Assembly: GCA_963971305.1 (NCBI GenBank)
Contig: OZ020308.1
Span: 17,517,092-17,581,091 of the forward strand
Direction: 5' to 3'
DNA: 64,000 nt
Origin: Arcuatula senhousia
Lineage: Eukaryota > Mollusca > Bivalvia > Mytilida > Mytilidae
Shown here: positions 10,620 to 23,029 of the stretch, one piece after another
How positions within the stretch are numbered: the first letter of the stretch is position 1
Layout of the letters: the number at the start of each line of letters is the position of its first letter
Program-made: the position numbers and the translations under genes
Notes under the pieces: generated by a model
Databases searched by the model: none
What the model saw: the letters and a program-made list of their open reading frames with translations, nothing else
What the model was told of the DNA's origin: nothing

Positions 10620-13600
10620 TTTGGTCTTTTTTTCACACGGCAGAACCATTATGGAGAAAAACATTGTTAACGGACAATACATGCATTTTTTTCACGGTTT
10701 ATGACAATTTTCAACTTTTAATCTCGAAAATATCAAAAATATGAATGAAATAAACTTTAAAAACATGCCCAGTATATTAACAAGAACATATTGTATAAGG
10801 ATTTAATTTCTTTTTGTCGAACACAATGGTATATTTTTAAATCATTCACGAACGGTGTGCTCGATTTGATTACATTGACACGGACAATTTAAACTGGTTA
10901 ATATAAACAAGCCTGTATAGAGTAATAATCTGGCAAGTTATGCTTCTATATAAGTAAAAGACGTTAATAAAGTTTTGTTTTAATGAAAATATCAATATCC
11001 AATAATAACGTTCAATAATTTTTCTATATTTCAAGCATAACAAAATGACCTTTTAAAAATACATGCAATAAAACTTGGTAACGGACCGATACATGCAAAA
11101 TAATTGCGTTGCAGTCAACAGGTGTAACTGAAATACAATTAAGAGGTACATAATTTGACAGTGTTCTGATGATACAAATACAAGACAGGTCACTCTTGTT
11201 ATGTTGACTGCAAAAAGTAATACATAATGTCATCGTTAATATTAAGAATTCATAGTAAACACAAAACATAAAAAAATCATTGGAAAAAAACAATTTTACC
11301 TAATGCTCTATTTACCACAACATCAAAATGTCAGCGTTCAGACGGGGAATAAATTCTGTAATGCATATTACAAAGTTTAAAACAACAACTTAATCCCAAC
11401 CAATAATTCAAATATTATAAAAGGTAATAACAAAACGACAGAACTTGAAGAATCAATCTGAAACGTGGAACTGGAAAAACAGAACAACGCAGACACACCG
11501 GAGAAATAAGAGATCGCAATGGTCTTGATCTAGAACAGGACTTTAAAAATATGGTTGAACTTGGTTTTAATGCACCAAAACCTCCCTCATTCATATAGCT
11601 AAAATAACGGATATTTATTATAAATGTGTGTTTTTACACAGATTTACTTCAACTTTTACCAGTGGAACACAATCTTTTTTTCATTCCAGATAATTGCATT
11701 TATTTATTAAACTGTTTTATTTAATATTAACATGGACATGAAGCAGTTTCATGCACCAAACTTATACTGAACACATAACAGCAAATCCTCTTGCCCGTTA
11801 TATTAAAGTGTAAAATACTGCCAAAGTCTGGAAGGGTCCCGTCGGCAAACATCTAAGTGTTTTCAGAACGGTATTAGTAAAAAGTTGTTTTTCAGTTATT
11901 GTTCACTAAGTCCAATTTGAAAATTCGTGATTTTCTATGAACTTTTTTTTCAAACAAATTTTATATGGATTTGCATGAAATATGTTTTAATATACTTATC
12001 ATGACATGCTACACTGAACCTACCCTGCAACTTTATCATAAGGATATTGTAAATAGTTTTGGCGTTAAAGTGATCACAAAGCCCGTTTTCAAAATCTATC
12101 AAAATTATATAAGTTTTTCCAACTGTACAGAACTGTATTGTAAGAAGTTTTTAGTTTAAGGAAGTACAATGGTAAAAAATTTGTAGGATAGAATTTTTTT
12201 TAAATTTTGTCATAAGAAGTATCTAAGTATATATGTTTGAAAATTAAAATAAAAAGAATAGGTCACCGTGCTTAATTTTTATAGAAAATTGATCAAAAAC
12301 AGTTCAAATTTGGCTATTTTTATATAGATTATATAGGGAAAAATGGTTTTAATCATTTTTTTTTCAAATTTCACGGGACAGATTTTTGTTAAATTTTGTC
12401 AAAACATCAAGTTTTGTTAGTTCTTTGAAAATAAGGTATAAAAATCATGGGGTCACCGTTAGTTTTCTGAAAATAGATAGGAAAAACTGAATTTTCCGTA
12501 CACATTTCATACAAATTATCTCCCTTGAAAAAAGTACGGGAAATGTTATAAAATGAATATAGCAGTTAGGTTTTGTTTCAAACTTATTTTTTCTCTAATA
12601 CTTTATCATACAAACAACCTTCATACAGTTAAATAGCAATGTTTTTGCCTTTGCTTAAATTTGGTAACATGCTCAGAAAAGATGACTGTACTACCTTAAG
12701 GTATATTTTTCACAAGAGTTGTAGACGGGCAATAGGACGGACGGATAACTTGAAAACTTTAGGGCGACTCTCTACCACTTGCAGATTCTTAGCTATGGAC
12801 ATTTACCAAAACTGTAACCAGAGTTATACATGCTGAAAATGTAAGTCAAGATGAATTTATGTTAATGCAGATGCATAATATTGTTATTCACGACAAATGG
12901 AACAAACAGGTGACCTACATAACACACATTAGTAACACTTTGGATACATGTACGATTGACGACTTATCCAAATAAACAGAAAACGCAAAATTATTTATTT
13001 TCTATCCAATCTTAAATCATGATTAGCCAATTCACTTGCAGATGAAGACGAGACATTTATGTAGCAATGTATTACATGTAAGTCCATTACAGATGTACAT
13101 ACCCCTGACCTTTAAGATACATGTATATGGTTCTGCAGCTTTTGACATAACTAAAACCATTACGTACATGAAGCTTCATACGAACGAACACATCAATAGC
13201 CATCTTACAATTACAAGAAAGGAGAAGGTTGTTGCATCCACCTGGCGGCACCAGAACTGTTATTGATACATTTTTATTTAATATTAATAAATTTAACCCA
13301 GACTGTCGTTTGCAGTTAAGACACGACGTGCATACGACAGTCGCTGACAAAGTATATACACGAACAATTTGTCTGATACATTATAAATCATGCATGTATT
13401 CGTCCGTAACGTAGATTATTTGCATGTACCCCTATTTCTTGGACAGCGACATGCTTTGCAGTACATGGCTTCGCGAATAAATTGATGAACAGCCTATACA
13501 ATTTCAAAAATCATTAAAAGAGCACAAAAAAACACAATAAAGTGGTTTTTGCTACACGTTGCTCGTATTGAAAGTGTGCTATAGTACGAGGGTAGGCTAT

Positions 13601-13900
13601 TGGTTTGTTAATGTTCTCGAAAACTACATGGCCGATTTCAATGTTTCAAACATAGATATTTAGCTAGTTCGTTTTTCTTTATACTGTACGCTTCAGTTTT
13701 TCTATTATTATTTGTAAACAAATAAAATGTCTTACCTTTTCTGACTATATCCATCCAAAATGGTGTATTTTACCTGTGTTTTAATCCGTTTCAAGGATTT
13801 TACGTCTATGTCCCGTCCGTCAACATTATTTCTCGTCTTAATGGTTCTGCCGTGTGTTTTTAGTATAAGAGGAATTTTTTCGTAAGTTGTTTTCTGTTTG
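10620..13900. other. Intergenic, dispersed repeats, no gene seen
   Basis: No protein family recognised. About 11395-11545 resembles 15385-15520 (both contain AAAGGTAATAA followed by a similar purine-rich stretch), so it belongs to a dispersed repeat. About 12165-12530 contains two loosely similar halves, each with GGTCACCGT after an A/T-rich run. Confidence 0.4.
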
Positions 13901-13906
13901 CAAAAG
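13901..13906. repeat. 6-bp target site duplication, left copy
   Basis: CAAAAG directly abuts the left end of the long-TIR element. The identical hexamer abuts its right end at 31870-31875. The inverted repeat stops exactly at these positions on both sides. Confidence 0.75.
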
Positions 13907-13944
13907 TATGGTGGCATATTTCTGCCAACACATAATCATATACA

Positions 13945-14130
13945 TAACTAGTTAATTAAGTAGATATCTAGTTATCTAACTAGATAAATATCTAGTTATT
14001 TAACTAGATAAATTATCTAGATATTTAACTAGATAATTAAGTGGTTATCTAGTTATTTAACTAGATATTTAACTAGTTAATTAAGTAGTTATCTAGTTAT
14101 TTAACTAGATATTTAACTAGTTAATTTTAA
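13945..14130. repeat. CTAG-rich palindromic satellite, left arm
   Basis: Repeated alternation of TATCTAGTTA, TTAACTAGAT and AATTAAGTAG words. Each is nearly its own reverse complement, so the array can fold many ways. The matching array in the right arm is longer (about 31310-31830). Confidence 0.85.
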
Positions 14131-14481
14131 TATCATAACGTGAAAAAATGCATGTTAGCGCTTGTAACTGCCATTATTATATTATTATTCACCTCTATTT
14201 TATACGGAAGCGTATAGTGGACTCGTATTGTCTTAATAAAACCCGATATAACGCACTATTTCTCTTAAATAAAACAACTTTATCTCCTTATAAGACAATA
14301 AATCGCGTTATTTAGTGTGATATATTGTATTATAAAGATATTTGTTGCATTAACTTAAGTCGTTTTATTCTTAATAATTTTTATTTTGTCTTAAATTACT
14401 GCAAAATACAATAATAAGAGTTAAGAGCGTATTAATTTAACACGTGTTGTGCTATAGAAGGCAACAACTTTTTTAGTTTAA

Positions 14482-15131
14482 AGACATAGAACCTATCATT
14501 TTGGCAATTTTTTAAAAATATTAGAATTCACACTATTTGAAGAATACATTGTAAAACCTTTGAAGAAACTGTTAAATTTACAAAAAACCTGCCAGAAAGT
14601 ATTCTTTTCGACGGAAAACTGATGAAAAAAACGCAGTGTCAAAAAAGAGGACAAGCTAATTATAGAATGTAAACACTTGCGGGTACTGGTAAACTGAGAA
14701 ACAAAAAGTAACCAAAAGAAACGGAGCTGCACAAAAATGATATCGGTAAAGAAGGAAACGTAAACAGAAAAATTAGCAACCGAAATCTGTATTTAGAAAG
14801 GAAACGAAATCAAGCGAAACTGGTAAAAAGGAAAATTGAATCGATTTTAGCCGACACCAGTCGTTTTTCTTAATTTACCGATTTCGTTTTTCTCTTCGCC
14901 GCGTTTGGTTACATTTCGTTTCTCAGTTTAACAGTACCCAGTTTACCAAATGTAAATATTTATGCTGGACGATACTTAATCAAAGCGAATAATTTAAATA
15001 AGATTATTTTATAGAAAACTGCAAAACATTGAGTTTTTATGTTGGTAAAGGTAAGTTTTAGATAGTATATTTTTAATATATGTACTTTTTATTCAATATA
15101 AAAAATTACGAAATTGATAGGTTCTATGTCT
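14482..15131. mobile_element. TTAA-flanked TIR element, copy 1
   Basis: 650 bp bounded by TTAA on both sides (14478-14481 and 15132-15135), with terminal inverted repeat AGACATAGAACCTATCA. The right arm of the host element lacks it and shows the empty site at about 23883-23895. No coding capacity. TTAA duplications are typical of piggyBac and Kolobok superfamilies; which one cannot be told here. A second copy lies in Bre1 intron 9. Confidence 0.85.
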
Positions 15132-15682
15132 TTAAAGTAATGTTTTGTGTTTTAAAAGCAATTAGTCGTCTCTTATTTTACTCGTTTTACTTCAGTAACA
15201 AAAAGCTTAGTGACATTAAAATGCACCCGGGACGTGCCCGGGAAGGAAAATCCATCCGAGAGGTTTTTAAATGGTCTCCGAGCTACATATTAAAAAGGTG
15301 TAACATGAACAGAGTAAACGTATTTTAATTGGACAGAGTAAATGTATTTTATCGCATCTTGGTTTTTGTATTCATTAAAACTCATTAAATAAAGGTAATA
15401 ATAAAATCATTGACCATTTCGAAGATCAATCTCAAATGTTCAAGAAGAAAGAAAAAGGAAGAAATACCATATAAATTGAAGGTTGCAATGGTGTTGACTT
15501 GGTACAAGCATTAATTTCAGTATTGATTTGGTTAGTGTCTTTTCTTCAGGGTGGGACCATACAAAATGACATAGATCCATATTTTAATGAAAATTGGTAG
15601 ACATCTAGTTCTTATTGATATACATCCATATATGAAATAAAAATGGGTCAAAGACAGAAATGGCCGGATTTCGTTTAACAAG

Positions 15683-16140
15683 AAGTAGGTGAGCGACAGA
15701 CCTGAAATCACATCCCATGTTATGGGAGCCCATGTTGATGCTGCATACCAAATATCAAGAGGCTGTGATAAGTAGTTGCTACGAAAACTGTTACGAAAAT
15801 TTTCTACTATTGGACATTATTGTCAAAAATTAACTAAGTCGGTAAACAGGAAGTAGATGACGGACAGACCTGAAATCGCATCCCACGTTATGGGACCTCA
15901 CCCTGATACTGTATACCAAATATCAAGTGGCTGTGATTTATAGTTGCTGAGAAAACTGTTACGAAAATTTTCTTCTATTAGACATTATTGTCAAAAATTA
16001 ACTAAGTCGGTAAACAGGAAGTAGGTGAGCGACAGACATGAAATCGCATCCCACGTTATGGGATCTCACCCTGATGCTGTATACCAAATATCAAGTGGCT
16101 GTGATTAGTAGTTGCTGAGAAAACTGTTACGAAAATTTCT
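15683..16140. repeat. Three tandem ~167-bp units
   Basis: Units start near 15683, 15850 and 16018 with GAAGTAG, then a GACAGAC...GAAATC block, ATCCCA, and ATACCAAATATCAAG. Related single copies in reverse lie at about 38535-38665 and, more diverged, 42065-42175. It is therefore a dispersed tandem-cored repeat. Confidence 0.8.
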
Positions 16141-16279
16141 TCCCCGCCCGCAAAACAATTCTGACATTACCAATACTGACAGAAGGAGACTGTTTCAAGA
16201 GAAATAACTCTAGTATATATTCATACTCCAATATACTTGACATACAAGATCATACAAGATTAACATTAATAGTCATTCG

Positions 16280-18019
16280 TTAAGTTACATTATTTCTGAT
16301 ATTGAAGCATGTGGAAATAATTTTAGATAATTGTTTAATGATATCTAAATCTTCATTTATAAGAAGCCATATAAATTTATTTTCCTCACTAAGTTCTAAG
16401 AAATTAGAGTTATTAATATTCTTAAAATAGATTTCTCTAATATTGCTATATTTAGGACAAGCAGTTAAAAAATGCAGTTCATCTTCGATGGAAGATTTAT
16501 TACACTGCTTACAAAGTCTTTCTTCTAGTGGTGTTTTAGGAATAGAGTACCTTCCTCTTTCAATTTCTAGCTTGTGGGCACTTACGCGAAAACGGGTTAA
16601 TGTATTACGATCATTAAAATCTTTCAAATCCAAATATTTTTCCTGTTTGAACTCAAATTTAAATTTGCAATATGTGCGTAGTTTATTCTCGTTTCTATTT
16701 GTAGCGGGATTGATTTTGACTTTATTAATTTCTGTCTTCCATATTTTGACATATTTACTTTTCAAAAGTTGTTTTATTTTGTAAATATCTCTATTTCCAC
16801 ATGCCTCAGGATTGTTAAACACCTTAAGCATATTCAGTTCTTTCAACATATTATATATGCAACTTACCCAACAATTCTGATTGTTTTGTAACATACAAAG
16901 GTTTTCACTTAAAGCATCTTGAAGCAATTTACTTTGAGATTTATTCAGATACAACCAATATTTTACTATACTTAAAACAATATCAATATATAATGGGTAT
17001 CTACCAAGTTCCCCAGTCACTGCTAAGTTGGAGGTTTTATTCCCAACACCAAGAACATACTTACAAAATTTTAAATTTAATTTTTCTATTTTATTGTTTT
17101 TATATAAGTTATATATAAAACTCTCTCCAGGATTCATATTCCCTTTGGCTTTGTTGGAGTTAACTGAAGCATTTAACATTCCCCACACTTCAGAGCAATA
17201 TAATAAAACTGGTTTTACTGTATGATCAAATATTTTAATCAGGGTATTTACACTAGGACTTCCATTCTTAAAGATACTTTTTAACTTAAAAAAGGCCTTT
17301 TGTCCTCTGTTTAATAGATCAGCTGATGCTGCTGAAAAATTTCCACCACAGGTTATTAACAACCCAAGATATTTATACTCTTTTACACATTGTAGACTTT
17401 CATTATTAATGACAAAGTTTTCTCTGATTAGCTTACATGCCTTATTACAGATAATTACCTTGGTTTTATTATAATTAACAGAAAGGCCCCAACTCAAGCA
17501 GTAACTAGACAACTTATCCAAGCATTTTTGCAGACCATTTGCATTTGTAGACAATAACATAATATCATCAGCATATAACATACAATTTAACATACTTGAA
17601 CCTATACTAACAGGGTGGCAGGTTTCATCAAAGCAGTTAATCAAATCATTCATAAACAAATTAAACAATGTAGGGCTTAAATTATCTCCTTGTTTGACCC
17701 CTATCTCTGATTTAAATTCTTCAGTTAATCTGTCGTTGACTTTTACACGGAGTAAATTGTTGTAATACATAGATTGAATGGTGTTTAAAAATTTTCCATT
17801 AATTCCATAGTTCTGCAGTTTATAGAATAAGGCTGGATGTATAACAGAATCAAATGCCTTTTTTAGGTCAACAAAACAGGCATAAATTTTACAAGATTTT
17901 TGAAAATATTTACATAAAAGTGTTTTTAGTTTAAAAATATGATCTGCTGTCCTCGAATCTTTACGAAAACCAATTTGTTCATCATTCATGATCTTGTTTG
18001 TATCTAAAAAATTCAACAA
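16280..18019 (-). pseudogene. CR1-like LINE ORF2 C-terminal: RT palm and tail
   Basis: Continues the RT: EQIGFRKDSRTADHIF, CFVDLKKAFDSV (first catalytic Asp), GVKQGDNLSPTLFNLFMNDL, MLYADDIMLLS (YADD), and GLSVNYNKTKVI. The tail has a Cys/His cluster, CKQCN...HFLTACPKYS. The active-site residues are all present; only the frame breaks make it a pseudogene. The element lies fully inside the core of the long-TIR element. Confidence 0.85.
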
Positions 18020-19160
18020 GTCTTTTATTTAAAATACAGTTGAAAAGCTTCCCTAAACAACTGTTTATAGTAATGCCCCTATAGTTATTAGGATCCATAG
18101 GAGATGAACCCTTGAAAATTGTAACCAAGTAGCCAGTACTCCATGATTTAGGATACACGCCCTTTGATAGTACTAAGTTAAATAACTTTTCTAAGCAAGA
18201 TTCTAATGCAAATTGTCCGTATTTTATCATTTCATTTAATATATTATCAAGCCCATTAGCTTTATTATTTTTAAGGTTTTTACATGCATCTAAAATTTCC
18301 TTTATTGAAATAGGTTTATCTAAAAATTCATTTACTGAGTACTCTTTGTGTTTAATCATATTTTCATATTTGTTAACCAATTCTTCTTGTTGATCAGGTA
18401 GTGTATTTAAATTTTTGAAATGAGTAAACCAGGTTTGGTGATCAATACATGAATTTTTATCATTCTCCTCCGGTTTTAATGTATTAAGTAATTTCCAAAA
18501 TAGTTTAGGATTTGAATCTTCCAATGAGTCTAATTTATTCATAATCGATTGAAAGTATGAACGTTTTTTTCTTTTTCTTTCCTTATTATACTTAGAATAT
18601 AATTGGAAACATTTTTGTCTAAGTTGTCTATTGAATGGATCAAATGATACTAATCTGCTGTAATGATCTACTGAACTGCACAACTCTTGAAGTGATCTAT
18701 CAAACCAATTATTATTATTATTGTTTTTATTATTATGTGTTTTCTTTCTTTTTTTCTTGAGTGATAACTCAGCTGCAGTTGTAAAAATGTTATTTATGTC
18801 ATCTGTTGCTTTGTTAACATCATCATTACATGCACTACTATTATAATCAGTACCAATAAAATTTTGGACTTTAGATGTGATAACACTTGACTTAAGTATA
18901 TTTTGAAATCTTAAAATGCTCTTTTCATTCCACACATACCCTTCTTGACAAAGTGGAGAACCCTTGGTGATATTTATCTTCATAGTATTAACTTTAATAT
19001 TAACTTTTATATTAACAGACAAACAGCAATGATCTGATAAGGATTTAATAAAGGGGTGGATTTTCATAAACATGATCTTATCTAATAAGGCTTCACTTGC
19101 TATAAAATAATCAATGGTGCTGCTACCTTGCGAGTTGTGAAATGTATGTTTTCCTTGCAA
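17982..19160 (-). pseudogene. CR1-like LINE ORF2 middle: endonuclease end and RT fingers
   Basis: Starts with the endonuclease end (GSSTIDYFIASEALLDK, SDHCCLSV). A basic linker follows (KKKRKKTHNNKNNNNNN; the Asn run comes from an ATT/ATA-rich plus strand). RT blocks then follow: NNKANGLDNILNEMIK, YPKSWSTGYLVTIFKG and DPNNYRGITINSCLGKLF. It ends at a one-base insertion in an A6 run (plus strand, about 18008-18014), after which the RT goes on in the next frame. Confidence 0.85.
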
Positions 19161-19173
19161 ATCACCAAGGGTT

Positions 19174-19857
19174 CTACCATTTAATATTCTGTCGACTTTC
19201 TATACATAAGTCTACAATATGTCTCCCTCTGCCAGTAAGTACTTTATCTACAGTATTTCTTAATCTACAGTTATCTACAAGATATTCATCATCATCAACT
19301 ATATTTTTACATCCATTATCATTCACTATAAAATCATGTAGTGTTGAAACTCTACCATTAAAATCCCCACATAATAAAATATCACCTTTATCATAATATT
19401 CAATAACGTCATGATATAGAATATCAAACTGATCACCTTCATTTAAACTATATGTTGAGTTTTCTGGGGGTATATGTAAAAAACAAACATACAAGTCTTT
19501 TGATAAGTCAAAATAAGATTTCTCTTGTTTTATCCAGACAAAGCTACTATTTCTATTGTTCAATACTTTAACTCCATCTTTTATACTATTTCTAATTATA
19601 ATACTAATCCCCCCAAAATTGCGCTTAGATCTTGCGTTTTGGGGTCTAAAAAAATGCGTTATAGTAAATTGTTTTAAAGGAAATGGTAGAGATTCAACTA
19701 GATGAGTTTCTACTAAACCAACAATATCATAATACTTGATGTTATCTAAAAAAGTTTTATCATTAAATTTGTTTAACAACTTTGATTTGCAGCCATTTAC
19801 ATTCCATGCTGCAATATTTAGTGACTTTTTTGAAACTAATAATTGTTTTCTATTCAT
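19174..19857 (-). pseudogene. CR1-like LINE endonuclease (ORF2 N-terminus)
   Basis: Apurinic-type endonuclease: AAWNVNGCKSK (Asn block), IVGLVETHL (catalytic Glu), FGGISIIIRN, CGDFNGRV (Asp/Asn block), VDLCIESR. The frame closes just after ESRQN because of a one-base shift near 19192-19196. The remaining motifs (IDYFIAS and SDHCCLSV) are in the next frame. The ATG lies 77 bases downstream of the ORF1 stop, on the same strand. Confidence 0.85.
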
Positions 19858-19933
19858 GTAACTATAGCTATCAGAAAATAACTTTCAACCCCTCCATACA
19901 ATATATGTACAATATACTATATAAACAAATGAT

Positions 19934-22111
19934 CTACCAATTATAAATGTTGGTGGATGAGTTCTGGTAACCATAATTCTTATAGTTCCTGGAATCAGAT
20001 CTATAACTACCTTGGTATCTATAGCCTCGGTTCTGACGATCATTATAACCTGAGTTTCTATGATCCGTTCTACTATAATTCTCCTGATATTTTTGCTCAT
20101 GAAGACTTTGGCGACTAGACCTAACATTCCCATTCATATCGTTTCGTTCTCTACGGACTCCTAAGATGTTTTCAACCACATATCTCATATTAGCAGCCAG
20201 TACCTTAACTCCTTCCTCCGTTAAGTGACGTCCATCCCTCTTCACAAATCTATTCAGAATCACACCATTTTCAGAAAGGATGCTATTATCTGCTATATAT
20301 ATATCCTTCGTGTCAAAGTAGTACTCTTTGATCATTGAGTTAATGCAGTTAACTTTAAGGTCAATTTTCTTGCTGTCTCTTCTATTAGTTGCTGTAGATA
20401 TAATGATTTTACTCTCAGGGTATTTGCTCTTTGTAATATTCACAAGTTCTATAAGCTCTTTAAAGACTGCCTCTGTGCCTTTTGTCATGATATCATTGGT
20501 TAACACATGAAATATGAAAATGTGTGCCTCGCAGCTCAGACTTTTCATGTAATCTTTAGCAGCACTAACAGTATACCTTGTAACTTTTAACATTTCAACT
20601 TGCTTTGTAAATTTTGATGGTTCAATCATGTCCACATTTGAGGTACCTATGAGGATAACCTTCGGGATTCCTTTCTTGTTTTTGTTGGATTCATCACTCT
20701 TGTTCACGACATTTTCGTTATTTGGTTGATCGTTTCTATTTCTGCTGCTTTGCTCAGATGTTTTTGACCAGTTTTGCATCGGATTCGATAATGATCCTAT
20801 GTGTGCTTTCAATGATAAAATCTCATCATTTGCTAACTCTAATTCTTTCTGGAGTTTGGAGCATTGTTGTCTTGTGTCATTTAATGTCGAATTAGTGTAG
20901 TCTAATGTATGATTTTTGGACTCAATGTCTTGTTGTAGCGTTTTCATATGATCATTGTAACCTTTCATGCTTTGTTGCGCTATGTCTTTTTCTTGCTTCA
21001 GATGAAATTCAAGTTCAGCTTCCTTTAGTGAAAAAGTATGCTTCTCAGATTGCATGTTTTTCTTGAGTTCCTCAATTTCTTTCCTCAGTAAACAGTTGGT
21101 TTTAGACATTTCTTGGAATTTTGGGTTGGTTTCTATGTTCAAGACAGGGACTTCCTTTTGCGTCTCATTTAGATTTTGGGTTGAGCTTTTCTTTAGGGTT
21201 GTTGTTTGTTGCTCATGGAGCTTTTCAACCAGCTCACTTAACTTTGTGTAACTTTTATTTTGATTGTCAATAGCTAGCATTACACTGTCCTGCATAGATT
21301 GTAAGGTATTGTTTGTAAAATGTGAGATTTTGTCTTCTATTATACCCAATAGTCTGTTTTCTAATTGCTCAGTAAAGTTTGAGTCACATTTGTTATCTTT
21401 TAAATTCCTGTTTTCATTATGACCATTTTCACTGTAGTCTAGATTAGTAATTATTGTACATAACTTGTGGTCCTTCATTACACACTGTTGACACATAAAT
21501 TTCTTACTCTTAGTTTTAATGTATTTTGCTAATTCATATTTTGGTAGTAATGTGCATGGATAGTGCAGCCAAGTCGAACATATGTCACATTGTAGCATTT
21601 GGTCATTTATTTCTTTTTCGCAAATACATGGGTTGCTTTGGGATGTATTAACAGCTGATTTCAATTTTACCCTTTCGATTTCTGTATTTGTCTCTTCGAC
21701 TAAATCGGTATCACAATTTGTGAATACCTGTTTAAGTTCTGTCTGTTCATTGTTTATATCTAATTCATTTTCATTCTCAATTTGGATTACTGTGTTGTTA
21801 AAAGAGATTTCGGCATCTTCATCTGACATATCTGCTGTGCTTTTACTATTAATGTCATTGTTATTAGAGATTGATTTTTCAAACTGAGCACAGGACAAAA
21901 ATTTGCCATCTAAAAATACTTGCAGTGTACCTCCTGTGTTTTGTAATACAGATTTTGCTTGATCATAGGTTTCACAACCTTGATAAATGGCTGCCTTAAC
22001 ATTAAGGACGACTTTACTACAATCAGTCCATTCTTTATAAATTCCGCTAATTCCATCTAAACCCCTGGAAACAGCGTAGTATTCTTTATTTTTGGTCCTT
22101 GGGCGTCCCAT
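19934..22111 (-). CDS. CR1-like LINE ORF1: RNase H1 N-domain-like, PHD, coiled coil, SGNH esterase-like
   Basis: 725 residues, uninterrupted. Residues about 9-58 (YYAVSRG...GIYKEW...C...AAIYQGCETYDQA) resemble the RNase H1 N-terminal/viroplasmin hybrid-binding fold. Residues about 162-210 form a PHD finger (CICEKE, CDIC, WLHYPC, CQQC). Residues about 250-440 are heptad-rich coiled coil. Residues about 485-650 look like an SGNH hydrolase: IGTSNVD (Ser block), VLTNDI (Asn block), RDGRHLTEEG (Asp-x-x-His). The last ~75 residues are rich in Tyr, Arg, Asn and Gly, like RNA-binding tails. PHD plus esterase fits CR1-type ORF1 proteins, which bind element RNA. The N-terminal module is the unusual part. 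The start is the first ATG, followed by a basic GRPRTKNK. Confidence 0.85.
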   Translation of the reverse strand: MGRPRTKNKEYYAVSRGLDGISGIYKEWTDCSKVVLNVKAAIYQGCETYDQAKSVLQNTGGTLQVFLDGKFLSCAQFEKSISNNNDINSKSTADMSDEDAEISFNNTVIQIENENELDINNEQTELKQVFTNCDTDLVEETNTEIERVKLKSAVNTSQSNPCICEKEINDQMLQCDICSTWLHYPCTLLPKYELAKYIKTKSKKFMCQQCVMKDHKLCTIITNLDYSENGHNENRNLKDNKCDSNFTEQLENRLLGIIEDKISHFTNNTLQSMQDSVMLAIDNQNKSYTKLSELVEKLHEQQTTTLKKSSTQNLNETQKEVPVLNIETNPKFQEMSKTNCLLRKEIEELKKNMQSEKHTFSLKEAELEFHLKQEKDIAQQSMKGYNDHMKTLQQDIESKNHTLDYTNSTLNDTRQQCSKLQKELELANDEILSLKAHIGSLSNPMQNWSKTSEQSSRNRNDQPNNENVVNKSDESNKNKKGIPKVILIGTSNVDMIEPSKFTKQVEMLKVTRYTVSAAKDYMKSLSCEAHIFIFHVLTNDIMTKGTEAVFKELIELVNITKSKYPESKIIISTATNRRDSKKIDLKVNCINSMIKEYYFDTKDIYIADNSILSENGVILNRFVKRDGRHLTEEGVKVLAANMRYVVENILGVRRERNDMNGNVRSSRQSLHEQKYQENYSRTDHRNSGYNDRQNRGYRYQGSYRSDSRNYKNYGYQNSSTNIYNW

Positions 22112-22429
22112 ATTGTTTTCGTACAGATATCGATGATTTTGTGGGTTAATAGGTTAAATAGTGTATGATTGCACCTTTAAACATGTACGGAGAGATGAAA
22201 TGTGTTATCTTCACATTATTGTCATTCTATTGCACCTTTTAAATTGCATATTTGATCGAAATTTCAGAGCAGCTAAAAAATGTGCTTAATGAAATTTGCC
22301 TTATATGATGTGTTTTCTTTGTATATATACACCTAAGTTGATAATACTTATAATTAAATATCATTTGAACCAACAATATTTTCTTTGGCCATTTATGGAC
22401 CCTAATGCCCCTCATCTTTTTATCCGTAA

Positions 22430-22870
22430 CGTCGTTTTTAACGCAATGTCCCACTTAAAGAAGAATATGTACCAATTGGGCATCCGAATGCCAAAAAATT
22501 CGAAGGGCAGAGACACAATTAGTAACAACCAACGAGAACAGGATGGAAAACAGACAACATAAAACACAAAATTACATAAGTAACTGAAAAGCAATAAAAA
22601 ACGAGGACTCAGGGAGTTTGCACACCTGCCGCGTAGCCAACATGACGTTCTGCCAGGGAAATCGTTGTAAGTCCTGCAAGCTCTGTAGTAACGAATGGAA
22701 TGGATTGTGATACGCAGACTCCATAATGTGGAGCGAACGGAATGTTGAATTGCTTTACAAGAAAGGACAGTTGACAAATGAAAAGTTGAAGTCATCACGC
22801 CTGTTATAAAGCTTAGTTGAAAGTTTTCCTTGAGATTCTATTTCGAGATGTAGAGCAGAAACTGCTTTCT
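22430..22870 (-). repeat. Dispersed retroelement 3' fragment, copy A
   Basis: Related to 23030-23590. On the minus strand a decayed frame reads ITIHSIRYYRACRTYNDF, recalling the (V)YVSQLIRYxRACxxYxDF tail seen after RT domains in many aquatic-animal retroelements. The downstream block (ATTCGAAGGGCAGAGACA on the plus strand) recurs in several copies. The family name was not established. Confidence 0.55.
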
Positions 22871-23029
22871 CTTCCGAAGCACCTGATCATGAGTTCACTC
22901 TCTGCCCTGCTGAATTTTGACTTTCGGGTGCCCCATTGCTACCTCTGCTTCTTTTAATAAACCAAGCCAAGACCATCGCGCCCTTCAATTTCTTGTTCTT
23001 TTTCTTAAACATTTGAGAGAAGCAGAGGT

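Larger units (their letters stand above)
13907..15433 (+). repeat. Left arm of the long inverted repeat
   Basis: Outer edge, a CTAG-rich satellite (about 13945-14130), a unique part (14195-14477), a TTAA-element insertion (14482-15131), then an inner part ending near 15433. Excluding the insertion it is about 0.88 kb. The unique and inner parts match the right arm in reverse with scattered substitutions. It includes GCACCCGGGACGTGCCCGGG at about 15224-15243, answered at about 23768-23788. Confidence 0.8.
16180..22115 (-). mobile_element. CR1-like LINE with two ORFs
   Basis: Minus-strand non-LTR retrotransposon sitting in the core of the long-TIR element. ORF1 is intact (725 residues). ORF2 is split into three pieces by two one-base shifts. 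The 3' end carries a short direct repeat (CATACAAGAT twice, about 16241-16260), as CR1-type elements often have instead of poly(A). A PHD plus esterase-type ORF1 is an established feature of CR1-like elements. Edges are approximate. Confidence 0.85.
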
